64,000 bases of DNA from Edaphobacter bradus (lineage in GTDB: Bacteria > Acidobacteriota > Terriglobia > Terriglobales > Acidobacteriaceae), in contig NZ_JAGSYF010000007.1 of assembly GCF_025685645.1 (NCBI RefSeq), forward strand, positions 48,504 to 112,503. Direction: 5' to 3'. Under the pieces are notes generated by a model. The model did no database searches, was not told the DNA's origin, and saw nothing but the letters and a program-made list of their open reading frames with translations. Shown here piece by piece: positions 15,974 to 24,832 of the stretch. Both the position numbers and the translations under genes were made by a program. The stretch's first letter is position 1; every line of letters begins with the position of its first letter.

Positions 15974-16369
15974 ATGCATAACATGAAGAAGCTCATCATC
16001 TCTATATTTATCTTTACCTTCGGATTTGCCACGGCAACGCATGCCCAGCAAGTGAATACGCTCTTTACGAAACAGCTTCCGGAAGCACCGGGTAAAGAGA
16101 TTGAAGTCATTACTGTCAATTACGCCCCAGGAGCCGTCGACGCGATCCACCGGCATGATGCACATGCGGTCGTATACGTTCTCGAAGGGGAAGTTGAGAT
16201 GCAAGTTCGCGGAGGCACGCTTCAGCGGCTCGGCCCGGGACAGGTCTTTTACGAATCGCCAGAAGACGTTCACACCGTGAGCCGTAATGTGAGCAAGACC
16301 AAACCAGCGAAGTTCGTCGTATTTTTCATCAAGAATGAAGGAGCACCGATTCTCACTCCCGCTCCCTAG
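15974..16369 (+). CDS. secreted small cupin-domain protein
   Basis: 131 aa; GAAAGGAC precedes ATG 15974 (a second ATG lies three codons on). Signal peptide up to about residue 24 (ATHAQQ). Single cupin with PGAVDAIHRHDAHAVVYVLEG (two His ligands) and GQVFYESPEDVHTVSRN. Paralogue of the protein at 10544: same length, signal, motif spacing and a similar VFFIKNEGAP end. Probably metal-binding in the periplasm; no known substrate. It may share a transcript with the AhpD-fold gene before it and DoxX after it. Confidence 0.85.
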   Translation: MHNMKKLIISIFIFTFGFATATHAQQVNTLFTKQLPEAPGKEIEVITVNYAPGAVDAIHRHDAHAVVYVLEGEVEMQVRGGTLQRLGPGQVFYESPEDVHTVSRNVSKTKPAKFVVFFIKNEGAPILTPAP

Positions 16370-16443
16370 CTTCGGCGTCGTGGATCGCAGTTCGCCAGTA
16401 AAAACATCGTGCCTGAAGCAACATTGCTTACGTGGAGGTACGT

Positions 16444-16914
16444 ATGAATTCAAAAACTTTGCAGTCCACCGAGACTTGGACAGAGATTGCGCGTTTGTTC
16501 GCACGGTTGGCATTGGGAGCTTCCTTTCTGTCCGCTGTGGCTGATCGTTTTGGCTTATGGGGACCCTACGGGGCAAAGAACGTATCCTGGGGAGATTTCG
16601 CTCATTTCGTGGAGTACACGGGCGCAGTGACGTCTCTCTTCCCCAGTTCATTGACGGTGTCGTTTGCATGGGCAGCTACCGTCGCGGAGACATTCTTTGG
16701 GATATTGCTCATGGCAGGCTTCAAAATACGAATGACCTCCGTCCTTTCCGGTCTTCTCCTTTTGTTATTTGCTATGGGCATGGTCACAGGTCTCGGCATC
16801 AAGGCGCCATTCGACTATTCGGTCTTCTCGGCGGCCGCTGCAGCATTCTTACTCGCGTTCTGGGAGCCTGACCGATTCACGTTGGACAAGCTTCTGAATC
16901 GATCACGAAACTGA
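16444..16914 (+). CDS. DoxX-family membrane protein
   Basis: 156 aa from ATG 16444 (CGTGGAGGTACGT upstream). Four hydrophobic helices: roughly residues 14-35, 58-80, 84-105 and 112-132. The ARLFARLALGASFLSAVADR start is typical of DoxX/DoxD-like proteins in which Arg and Gly residues line the first helix. In some bacteria DoxX acts with superoxide dismutase and a thiosulfate sulfurtransferase in membrane oxidoreductase complexes. Here it follows AhpD-fold and cupin genes, which fits an oxidative-stress role; this is inference from context. Confidence 0.85.
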   Translation: MNSKTLQSTETWTEIARLFARLALGASFLSAVADRFGLWGPYGAKNVSWGDFAHFVEYTGAVTSLFPSSLTVSFAWAATVAETFFGILLMAGFKIRMTSVLSGLLLLLFAMGMVTGLGIKAPFDYSVFSAAAAAFLLAFWEPDRFTLDKLLNRSRN

Positions 16915-17118
16915 GCGGGAGTAACACTAACTTCGATAGCGTGAACGCTCCGCGTAATAGAACAGCGAATTCAAGGAGCGAGAGCTCGATCTCCGGGAGA
17001 GCCGTTTGCTGTACATGATGTGACCAGATGCCGTCGCGAAGATGGTTCAGTGTGCGGTAGAGTCCTTTACCGTCATTCGATTGAGAAATATATAGCTTAG
17101 TTTGATTGGAGGTGCGAT

Positions 17119-17751
17119 ATGCCGCCACCGAAACCCGTAAAGATATTGTTGGTCGATGACAACCCGATTTTTCGCGAAGGGTTGAGTATGGTCATCCAGT
17201 CGGAGCCTGATTTGTTCCTTGTCGGTCAGGCGGAGAACGCGGAGGATGCTCTTTCTCAGTTTCGTCGCATCCGCCCAGACGTGACGATTATGGGTCAGAG
17301 ACTTCCAGGCGCTAGCGGTACCGATGCGCTGATTGCCATTCGGAAGGAAAGCCCTCGAGCGATCGTGATGATGGTGAGTACTTCGAAACGAGATATGGAG
17401 GTACGCCGTGCGCTCAATGCGGGGGCTACCGCCTATGTTTTGAAGAACACCCCAAAAGCAGAGATGTTGCGCGTGATCCGTTGGGTCTCTGAGGGCCGTA
17501 GACACATCCCTTCCGAGGTAGCGCGCACGATCGCAGAACATCTAGGACAGGAAGAGCTTTCTCCACGGGAGATCTCAGTCCTGAGGCTGATCCGAGATGG
17601 CTATCGGAACAAACAGATCGGCCCATGCTTAGGAATTTCCGAAACGACGGTCAATTTCCACATCAGGAACATCGTCGAAAAGCTCCAGGCAAATGACCGG
17701 ACCCACGCCGTGACCATCGGCTTTCGACGTGGCCTCTTGGAACTCGAATAG
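17119..17751 (+). CDS. orphan NarL/FixJ-type response regulator without the phospho-acceptor Asp
   Basis: 210 aa; GGAGGTGCG precedes the ATG. The receiver domain has the acidic pair (LLVDDNP), the switch Ser (MMVSTSKRD) and the Lys (VLKNTP). The site that should be Asp in PDVxLMDLRMPG reads PDVTIMGQRLPG, placing Gly at residue 59. The C-terminal LuxR-type helix-turn-helix is intact (LSPREISVLRLIRDGYRNKQI, ETTVNFHIRNIVEKL). It probably binds DNA without canonical phosphorylation. No histidine kinase is adjacent. The target is unknown. Confidence 0.92.
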   Translation: MPPPKPVKILLVDDNPIFREGLSMVIQSEPDLFLVGQAENAEDALSQFRRIRPDVTIMGQRLPGASGTDALIAIRKESPRAIVMMVSTSKRDMEVRRALNAGATAYVLKNTPKAEMLRVIRWVSEGRRHIPSEVARTIAEHLGQEELSPREISVLRLIRDGYRNKQIGPCLGISETTVNFHIRNIVEKLQANDRTHAVTIGFRRGLLELE

Positions 17752-17895
17752 ATAGCGGAACAACGCTCCTATAGAAAAATGCAGGCCTCCGGCTGTTCTG
17801 AAGGTCAGCCAATTTGTCCGATTTGATGATTAGCCTACAAGTATTCCGCGCTCTCGACCTTTTGGGAGTACGGGGGACAAAAAAAGGAGAATGTT

Positions 17896-18255
17896 ATGAG
17901 TGTTACACAAACTGTCGAAGTCTCGAAGATCGAGGCTATACCGGCACCATTTCCAAAGACCAAAGGGAATGCCACCCTCAAAGTCTTAAATAGTGATCAG
18001 TCCTTGGGTCCAGCAGTGGCCCTACTGACAATGGAGCCAGGGAGCGAAGTTCCAAGACACCTACACGAGCGAACAACCGAAATGTCGTACGTCCTTGACG
18101 GTGACTTCATAAGCGAAGGCATCTCGTATCCGAAGGGCACGGTATTCAATATCAAGCCAAATACCATTCACGGTCCCCATACGACGAAGACAGGATGCAC
18201 CGTCCTAGTCACGTTCAGCTATCCATCTGTCCTCGATGATTTTAAGTTGGCTTAA
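17896..18255 (+). CDS. cytoplasmic cupin-domain protein
   Basis: 119 aa; AAAAGGAGAATGTT is an excellent ribosome site. No signal peptide. Cupin motif 1 is PGSEVPRHLHERTTEMSYVLDG (His-x-His, Glu) and motif 2 PKGTVFNIKPNTIHGPH. This resembles the ChrR/quercetinase-like single-domain cupins that bind one metal. Enzymatic activity cannot be assigned. It follows the NarL-type regulator by about 145 nt on the same strand. Confidence 0.85.
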   Translation: MSVTQTVEVSKIEAIPAPFPKTKGNATLKVLNSDQSLGPAVALLTMEPGSEVPRHLHERTTEMSYVLDGDFISEGISYPKGTVFNIKPNTIHGPHTTKTGCTVLVTFSYPSVLDDFKLA

Positions 18256-18305
18256 CAGCTCGTCGAAGGAGTGGTATTTTCACGAACTCGTAATCAAATC
18301 GGGAG

Positions 18306-18332
18306 CCGTCTGCCGGAATCGCCAGGCGGCGC
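18306..18332 (+). terminator. hairpin after the cupin gene
   Basis: GCCGTCTGCC and GCCAGGCGGC pair over about eight positions with one G-T wobble and a loop GGAATC, about 50 nt past the cupin stop. There is no T-run, so it is only a possible terminator. Confidence 0.35.
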
Positions 18333-18440
18333 CCGCTCGACCGAGCGCCCCTATGGGGCCAGAAAACAGACTTTTCGACCCATTCCCAGGACGCTTCTCG
18401 CAAGAGAAGTACGTACGTTCGAAGAAAAGAGGACTATGTG

Positions 18441-18761
18441 ATGACGATCGACGAAGTGGAAGCCTTAATCAAAACCAAGACTCGGAATAAGGTGAGAATA
18501 CACCGACTCGAAGAACGCGTGGGAGACTCCGTCGCCTTTCTAAGCTACTCCATCGACGACAAAAAACAGATGACGATCTGGCACACCGAGGTCCCACCAT
18601 CGCTGCAACACATGGGCATTGGAGGAAAGCTCGTAGAAGAGGCTGTCCAATTGGCCTCGCGTGATTCGTCTCGTCTCCGCATCGTGTGCCCGTTTGCGAA
18701 GGAACATCTAGCGCGTCATCCCGAGCTGAAGGAACGTTACGCGTTGCTGCTCAAGCCTTGA
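18441..18761 (+). CDS. small GNAT-fold acetyltransferase-like protein (YjdJ/NATD1 type)
   Basis: 106 aa from ATG 18441 (an in-frame GTG directly precedes it); AGAGGACT upstream. The middle has the acetyl-CoA-binding turn HMGIGGKLVEEAVQLA, the short GNAT form with Q/H-x-x-G-I-G-x-x-L. The end has VCPFAKEHLARHPEL, close to the CPF-x-x-x-x-x-x-H-PE block typical of this subfamily. Members are small stand-alone GNAT domains; substrates are poorly known. Cytoplasmic. Confidence 0.82.
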   Translation: MTIDEVEALIKTKTRNKVRIHRLEERVGDSVAFLSYSIDDKKQMTIWHTEVPPSLQHMGIGGKLVEEAVQLASRDSSRLRIVCPFAKEHLARHPELKERYALLLKP

Positions 18762-18961
18762 TCGCGAACAACGAATCGTTGAGCGGCGGTCAGACCATGG
18801 CCCGGAGTGTAGCTAGCGACCTCTGAGTGATCGTTTATTCCCTTATGGATTCACCGGAGACGGGCTCGCAATGAAAGACGTGAGCGGACGAATCATAACA
18901 GAGCAAGACAGCAACCAATGGATTCGCACCCACTATAGAACGATTTGAAGGAACCACTCGT

Positions 18962-19516
18962 ATGAACACAACAGAAGCCCCCCTTTTCACTCCGCTTTTG
19001 ATGCATGACGCTCCTCTGGCATCGAGGACTTTGCTAGAACAGGCTCGTCGATACTTCGGATTCGTGCCCAACCTAATCGCAACCATGGCTCACTCGCCTT
19101 CAGCACTAAGGGTATACCTCAATGCTGTTCTCGATTTCCAGCACGGCACCCTCACTCCCGGAGAACAGCAAATTGTTCTCTTGGCCGCTAGCAAGGAAAA
19201 TGCTTGCAGGTACTGCACAACCTCGCACAGCGCGCTCGCAAGGTTCTTTACTAACGTACCAGGCGATGCGATCGTCGCGATCGAGAATGACAGACCACTG
19301 TCCGATCCCAAACTAAATGCTTTGGTCGACCTCACAAGACAGTTGGTCTCGCAGCGTGGATTCGCTCCGAGGACGACGATTGACGCATTTGTCGCGGCAG
19401 GATACTGCAAAGACCAGCTGCTTGAAGTTCTCGTGGGCGTCGGACTCAAGACGATCAGCAATTATTTCGACCATGTCTCAGAGGTTGAGATTGACTCAGA
19501 GTTTTTGAGGAACTGA
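18962..19516 (+). CDS. AhpD/CMD-fold peroxidase-related protein
   Basis: 184 aa; GAAGGAACC precedes ATG. Same architecture as the protein at 7688: MAHSPSALRVYLNAVL near residue 40, then the redox motif CRYC followed by TTSHSA near residue 78, C-terminal GYCKDQLLEVLVGVGLKT and ISNYFDHVSEVEID. Both cysteines and the His are present, so a thiol peroxidase-like cycle is possible. Third AhpD-fold gene in 12 kb. Confidence 0.87.
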   Translation: MNTTEAPLFTPLLMHDAPLASRTLLEQARRYFGFVPNLIATMAHSPSALRVYLNAVLDFQHGTLTPGEQQIVLLAASKENACRYCTTSHSALARFFTNVPGDAIVAIENDRPLSDPKLNALVDLTRQLVSQRGFAPRTTIDAFVAAGYCKDQLLEVLVGVGLKTISNYFDHVSEVEIDSEFLRN

Positions 19517-20373
19517 TCGATCCGAGTGAGTACGCCCGCACCGTCTTGGCGGAATCATTGCCGGGCCGGCATTGAATGCCAATAATAATTTCGCTTGGGC
19601 TCGCGCCGGTGACGTTGAACCATTCATAGGCGACCTCCGCTTGCGAAGCGCCTGTCGCTTGTAAGAACGAGATCGAGGGCTGCCTTCTCTTCAGCTGATG
19701 TGGGCACCCTAATAACCCAAACGATCTATAAGCGGTAGAAGGACACGGTACAGCTCGATGAAAACAATGAAGCGTCCCGCATCAAGTGAACAGGTCACAA
19801 ATTGAAGCATCTCACAGGGAGATATAGGGATGAAAGCATACTAACCCTTCTCGGGCGCTTGGCTTCGTGAGGAGAACCTAGAGAAGACTACAGCGTCGTT
19901 ACTGTGGCTTTTGAGGATGGAGGGATTGCTTTTAAGCGCACAATCGCACATGTACTGGAGTTTGTTTTGTAGCCGCCAAACAAAGGCTTCCTTTACACCC
20001 AACCGGGACACCCGGTCCCACTCAAGAGCGCCGCCAAGAAAAGAAAGAAGAGGAATTACGATGAACAACTCATCAACGATGTTTCACAGCACCAAGACTC
20101 GAAGAATGGCACAAATTCACAGAATACGAAGCAAAAGGTATCGAACTACTGATTTCATTGCTGAGTTGGGGATACAGCATCTGGACAGAAATCAAAGATT
20201 TCACATTGCTCGGCGCTTCGATATGGAACCTGCTGATTCTCTGATCGCCGCCACATCACTGCCCAAATTTCTGCGCGATCGCGTGTAGAACACATTGTCG
20301 GTCGGCTTGCAGGACCTGGGTCTGGCAAGCGGTCTTCACTCCGCTAACGAATTACAACAACAGGAAGGATTTC
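19517..20373. other. long intergenic region, no convincing gene
   Basis: About 850 bases. Around 20061 an ATG with GAGGAATTACG upstream opens a 75-codon frame (MNNSSTMFHSTKTRRMAQIH...) whose end, PADSLIAATSLPKFLRD, hints at a PIN-like tail, but nothing else supports it; an overlapping frame gives hydrophobic sequence (WGYSIWTEIK...). I cannot choose between a small gene and debris. The rest shows no hairpin or coding bias. Confidence 0.4.
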
Positions 20374-21144
20374 ATGCATTTCAAGGGAAAAGTAGCAATC
20401 GTTACTGGCGGCAGCTCTGGGATCGGGAAAGAGGCCGCTAAGCGTCTTGTCGCCCACGGCGCATCGGTCGTTCTTGGCGGACGAGATGAGAAAAAACTTC
20501 ATGCCGCCGCCAAAGAGGTCTCGGAAGACCCCGGCGCGGTCCGCGTCCTCGCTGGAGATATCGGAAAGCCTGCAACCGGAGCTGCTCTCGTAGATCTCGC
20601 CGAGAAAGAGTTTGGAGGCTTGGATGTTCTCATAAACAATGCTGGGATCTTCAAGCCGATACCGTTCTCCGAGGTTACCGAAGAGCAGTATGATGGCTTC
20701 CTCAACACGATTCTGAAGGGCAAATTCTTCATGGCACAGGCAGCCGCGAAGGCGATGAAGAAGCGCGGTGGCGGCGCGATCGTTCAGACCGGTTCTCTAT
20801 GGGCTCTTCAGGCCATCGGTGCAACCCCGTCCTCTGCCTATTCAGTAGCTAATGCAGGCGTTCATGCCCTCGTGCACAATCTGGCCCTCGAATTGGCAGC
20901 TGACAAGATCAGGGTCAACGCGGTTGCTCCGGCGGTGGTTGAGACCCCAATCTACTCTACGTTTCTCTCGAAGGACGAGGTGCCGAAAGTTCTTCCTACT
21001 TTCAATGCCTTCCACCCATTGGGGCGTATCGGGCAACCTGGGGATGTCGCCGGCGCAATCCTCTTCCTAGCGTCCGATGAGAGTGCGTGGATTACTGGTA
21101 TCATCTTGCCGGTGGATGGCGGCGTAATGGCAGGCCGCAATTAG
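20374..21144 (+). CDS. short-chain dehydrogenase/reductase with catalytic Lys replaced by Asn
   Basis: 256 aa; ACAGGAAGG before the ATG. The Rossmann motif TGGSSGIGKEAA (residues 11-22), NNAGIF, the catalytic Ser in TGSLWA and Tyr156 are present. The YxxxK motif reads YSVAN, so position 160 is Asn (codon AAT at 20851). The C-terminus WITGIILPVDGGV is normal. The Lys lowers the Tyr pKa and holds the nicotinamide ribose, so reductase activity should be weak or absent, or a different residue must serve. The rest of the gene is intact with no frame damage. Confidence 0.92.
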   Translation: MHFKGKVAIVTGGSSGIGKEAAKRLVAHGASVVLGGRDEKKLHAAAKEVSEDPGAVRVLAGDIGKPATGAALVDLAEKEFGGLDVLINNAGIFKPIPFSEVTEEQYDGFLNTILKGKFFMAQAAAKAMKKRGGGAIVQTGSLWALQAIGATPSSAYSVANAGVHALVHNLALELAADKIRVNAVAPAVVETPIYSTFLSKDEVPKVLPTFNAFHPLGRIGQPGDVAGAILFLASDESAWITGIILPVDGGVMAGRN

Positions 21145-21315
21145 CAGCTAAGGAGGGATGGCGCAATCATCTCGATTGCCCCCATTCCTTTTTCAAGGCT
21201 CCGGAGACAGGTTACATCTGTTTAGTAAATCAGTTTGCTTGATGCGACCATCGATCTTCAGAGTCGTCTCGACGAAGGGCGAGAACGTCACAATTGGAAA
21301 GTCAGGAGATGAGAT

Positions 21316-21774
21316 ATGCCAGAATACCGCAAAAATCCAGACGCCATATCTAAGTTGTCCCCAGACGAATATCGGGTGACGCAGCGTGATGGCACTGAAC
21401 GGCCATTCGAGAATGAGTATTGGGACAATAAGGAGCCTGGTATTTACGTCGACGTTGTGTCAGGAGAACCTTTATTTGCCTCCACGGATAAGTTCGAGAG
21501 TCATTCTGGATGGCCCAGCTTCACCAAACCCATCGACCCAGAGTATGTGGTGGAAAACCAGGACACCACTCATGGAATGAAGCGGACCGAGGTCCGATCC
21601 ACACATGGCGATAGCCATCTTGGCCATGTTTTTGATGATGGTCCGCGCGCGATGGGCGGGCTGAGATATTGCATCAACTCGGCGTCTCTTCGGTTTATCC
21701 CACTCGATGAGTTCGAAAGCGAAGGTTACGGCCAATACACCAGGCTGTTCGAATCACAGGAAGGTGAGAAGTAA
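21316..21774 (+). CDS. msrB: peptide-methionine (R)-S-oxide reductase
   Basis: 152 aa; AGGAGATGAG before ATG. Repairs the R epimer of methionine sulfoxide in proteins with thioredoxin. Motifs: SGEPLFAS, HSGWPSF, RSTHGDSHLGHVFDDGP and the catalytic GGLRYCINSASLRF with Cys119. The two CxxC zinc sites found in many MsrB are missing (for example VVSGEP in place of a Cys-SGEP), so it is the zinc-free type. No signal peptide, so cytoplasmic. One base separates its stop from the msrA ATG, indicating a coupled operon. Confidence 0.96.
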   Translation: MPEYRKNPDAISKLSPDEYRVTQRDGTERPFENEYWDNKEPGIYVDVVSGEPLFASTDKFESHSGWPSFTKPIDPEYVVENQDTTHGMKRTEVRSTHGDSHLGHVFDDGPRAMGGLRYCINSASLRFIPLDEFESEGYGQYTRLFESQEGEK

Positions 21775-21775
21775 T

Positions 21776-22297
21776 ATGAGCAACTCTACGGAGAAAGCGA
21801 TTCTCGCGGGCGGCTGTTTCTGGGGCATGCAAGATCTATTCCGTCGCTTCACAGGCGTTATCTCGACCCGTGTCGGTTATACAGGCGGCGAAGTGGCCAA
21901 CGCCACTTACCGAAACCATGAGGGGCATGCGGAAGCCATCGAAATCATCTTTGACCCCGATAAGCAGACCTATCGCGAAATCCTTGAATTTTTCTTCCAG
22001 ATTCACGATCCAACGACGCCCGACAGTCAGGGAAACGATTATGGCTCAAGCTATCGCTCAGCTATCTTCTACACCAGCGAAGCACAGAAACAAATCGCTG
22101 ACAAAACGATCGCCGATATCGACGCCTCGGGAATCTGGCCAGGGAAGGTCGTAACTGAGGTTTCTCCTGCCGCCACGTTCTGGCAAGCAGAGCCGGAGCA
22201 CCAGGACTATCTCGAACGTCATCCAAACGGATACACATGTCACTTTATCCGTCCGAAGTGGAAGCTCAACACTCTTCGTCCGACAGGATCACGTTGA
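21776..22297 (+). CDS. msrA: peptide-methionine (S)-S-oxide reductase
   Basis: 173 aa from ATG 21776; GGAAGGTGAG in the end of msrB provides the ribosome site. Repairs the S epimer of methionine sulfoxide. The catalytic AGGCFWGMQDLF has Cys14; the later blocks YTGGEVANATYRNHEGHAEAI and FFQIHDPTT.DSQGNDYGSSYRS are classic. The usual C-terminal recycling cysteines are reduced to one (GYTCHFI). Immediately downstream of msrB, so both epimers are repaired from one transcript. This fits the stress theme of the region. Confidence 0.96.
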   Translation: MSNSTEKAILAGGCFWGMQDLFRRFTGVISTRVGYTGGEVANATYRNHEGHAEAIEIIFDPDKQTYREILEFFFQIHDPTTPDSQGNDYGSSYRSAIFYTSEAQKQIADKTIADIDASGIWPGKVVTEVSPAATFWQAEPEHQDYLERHPNGYTCHFIRPKWKLNTLRPTGSR

Positions 22298-22634
22298 GGA
22301 GGCTGAGTTCACGCCGGTCTTTGCCTATTAGCCGAACACCTGGGAGCCAAAGGAGGTCCACCCATGCGGGTGACAGAGCGCCGCCGAGATTTTCGCGGTC
22401 GAAGTTCATTGCCACGAGTTTGATGTTGTGTGGCCTCTGTCGAACACTCTGCGGAGTTGTTTCTGTTTTGGCTTCGATATTCTCGCGCCGATCGATCTCC
22501 AAAATGCATATGCCGGACAAGGCAGAAATCCGATGCGCAGTATCGAATCCAGCAGCAAAGATTCACAACAACCCAATCCCATCGCCTGTGAGTAAGTTGC
22601 ACAACCCCGGGCATGAAATCCATAATGATCGTCC
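22298..22634. other. intergenic, no gene seen
   Basis: About 335 bases between msrA and the glycosidase gene, with no credible frame. It probably contains the promoter of the carbohydrate gene to the right; no operator palindrome stands out. Confidence 0.45.
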
Positions 22635-24563
22635 ATGCCTTTTGCACGCCTTCTTGTTGCTCAAATCTGCTTCGGCCTCTTTACATGCTTGCCTGCCGCT
22701 GCCTCCCATCTGGTCACCGGCAACGGCTTTGGCTTCGCAGTGGTGTCGCCGGAGAACGCCACCGTATCCAAGTTCTACGCGCATCCCTACAGCTTTGTTC
22801 GACCGGATCCCAAGAACCCTCTCAGCGAAGGAGTCGAGGCCGCCAACTTCATCAAGGCCCTTGGCTGGAGTGGCGGAGTGACGCGCGGCGCTTCGGCAGA
22901 GTACGAGAATGATTCTCATGTTATTGACGCGCGCAGCAGCGAGGGCAGGGGCCTTGTCTTCATGCCCTTTGGCTTAAGGGAGGCTGCTCTCATTGTCAGT
23001 TGGGAGCCTGGTTCTGACAGGGCAAAGCAAGGCGGGCTGTACGTGGAGTGGAGCCGACCGGTCAGGTCTCAAAGAACCGTCAGGATGTTTGGCGCCGAAA
23101 TGCAGTGGCTGAAGTTCGACGATATCGCAGAGTCCTTGTTACTCATTCCGCTGGGACCAAAGCAGATCAAACCGGCGCGAGGTGAGCAGTTTCCGAGCGG
23201 TAGTTTGGCGTGGGCTCTGATCTCCGTCGAGAGTGATGACGAACTGGCGCAGGCTGCGAACGATTTCAACACCTGGCAGGCCGGACTCGCGCCGCAGGCG
23301 TTGGCCAAACGCGAGATTGCGGAGCTGGAGCGCTGGCGAGCGAGGCCGGCTATTCATTTCGACGGTGAAGAAGAGCGGCACCTCTGGCGTCAGAGCGAAG
23401 TCATGCTCCGCATTGCGCAGAGCCGGGAACCCAACCGTCCCGGACGGAATAGCAACGGCCTGATTGTTGCCAGTTTGCCAGACGGGGTGTGGTTCACGCC
23501 GTGGGTGCGCGACATGGCTTATGCGGCTGTTGCGCTCGCGCGCATGGGCCACAGGGACGAGGCGCGTGCAGCGCTGCTGGCGTACTTCAACGCGCAACCA
23601 ACAGGAAAGATGCGTGACGAGACAAGAGGCGCCGACTACCAGATCTCGGTGGTGCGTTATTTCGGCGATGGCTCCGAAGAACCATTCTTTACACAGGAAG
23701 GCAGCACCAATATTGAGTTTGACGATTGGGGCGAAGTGCTGTGGGTACTGGGCGAGTACCTGCGAAAGTACGAAGAGCCCGACTTGCTCAGCACGCCAAC
23801 ATATCGGGGACGCATGTATGAGAGCGCCAAGGATTATGTGGTGAAACCGTTGCTGGCAAATCTGGAGAAGTACGACGAAGGCTTGATCGTGGCGGCCGAT
23901 ACATCGATCTGGGAGGAACGCCAGAAAGACAAGAAGCATTTCGCTTTTTCGACAGCGATGGCGATCGTGGGACTGAGAGAATTCGCCGCAGTCGCGCAGC
24001 GCGCGGGTGACGAGGCGACTCGAGCCGAAGTCTTGCGCCAGGCGGCCCTGCTGGAGAAGGGGTTCAGCGCGGCCTTCGTCAGGGATGGGAAGCTGCGTGG
24101 AACGCTGGAAGAAGGAGTGAAGAACGATATTGACGGTGCCCTGCTGGCGATCATCAATTTCCGCGTCGTCACCGACCCTGCTGTCGTGCGGGATGCGGTG
24201 GAGAGGGTGGAACTTCTCAAGGTGGCTTCCGGCGGATATCGGCGCGTCCGCAGCACATACACAGATCCGGCCATCTTTGAGTATTGGTACGAGAGGCAGG
24301 AGTTCCTGTTTGTGGATCTCAGCATGGCCGAAGTGTATCGACGGCTAGGAAGGGATCCCGAGGCAGCCGCGATACTCAAACGCATTGTTGACAAGGCAGC
24401 CGCCGACCACAACGTCGTTCCCGAGATGTATGTTGCCGTGCCTTGCCGCCTGTTTCCCGGCGCGCTGGGCGATCCGACGGGAGCCCTGCCCATGGTCGGG
24501 TACGGCGCTGGGGCCTATATTCTGCATGTTTTGGATTGGAAACGGTTAGAGACCAATCACTGA
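22635..24563 (+). CDS. secreted six-hairpin (GH15-like) glycosidase
   Basis: 642 aa. The N-terminal signal (LLVAQICFGLFTCLPAAASH) predicts export. A beta-sandwich-like N-domain (to about residue 230) is followed by an (alpha/alpha)6 helical domain with GVWFTPWVRDMAYAAVALARMGHRDEARAAL, typical of glucoamylase-like barrels, then FDDWGEVLWVLGEYL and a repeated helical rhythm. It should hydrolyse alpha- or beta-linked glucans in the periplasm or outside. The exact GH family and catalytic acids are not assigned; acidic candidates include Glu/Asp in IEFDDWGE. First gene of the carbohydrate locus, about 270 nt before the PfkB relic. Confidence 0.75.
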   Translation: MPFARLLVAQICFGLFTCLPAAASHLVTGNGFGFAVVSPENATVSKFYAHPYSFVRPDPKNPLSEGVEAANFIKALGWSGGVTRGASAEYENDSHVIDARSSEGRGLVFMPFGLREAALIVSWEPGSDRAKQGGLYVEWSRPVRSQRTVRMFGAEMQWLKFDDIAESLLLIPLGPKQIKPARGEQFPSGSLAWALISVESDDELAQAANDFNTWQAGLAPQALAKREIAELERWRARPAIHFDGEEERHLWRQSEVMLRIAQSREPNRPGRNSNGLIVASLPDGVWFTPWVRDMAYAAVALARMGHRDEARAALLAYFNAQPTGKMRDETRGADYQISVVRYFGDGSEEPFFTQEGSTNIEFDDWGEVLWVLGEYLRKYEEPDLLSTPTYRGRMYESAKDYVVKPLLANLEKYDEGLIVAADTSIWEERQKDKKHFAFSTAMAIVGLREFAAVAQRAGDEATRAEVLRQAALLEKGFSAAFVRDGKLRGTLEEGVKNDIDGALLAIINFRVVTDPAVVRDAVERVELLKVASGGYRRVRSTYTDPAIFEYWYERQEFLFVDLSMAEVYRRLGRDPEAAAILKRIVDKAAADHNVVPEMYVAVPCRLFPGALGDPTGALPMVGYGAGAYILHVLDWKRLETNH

Positions 24564-24832
24564 CTTTTGGTTGCCACTAATTCGGTTTCTAACCTATCCG
24601 CTCTTTTGGGTCAGCTGACAGACAAGTTCGTACAAGAGATCTCATTGCAAAGTCAGCTTCCGGTCTTTCCGCTCAGGTCGCAATGGACTCGCGCACCAAG
24701 AAGTCTGTTTCCAAACATCTGTTCTGAACCACGTTGTGTTCCAGCCGAAGCATTTTCCCAAAAAGCGAAGAATGAGGTCTCCCCCGGGCTTCGCGAGGCA
24801 CGCTGATTGTAGCGGGCGGCGGCAGGGGCCTA

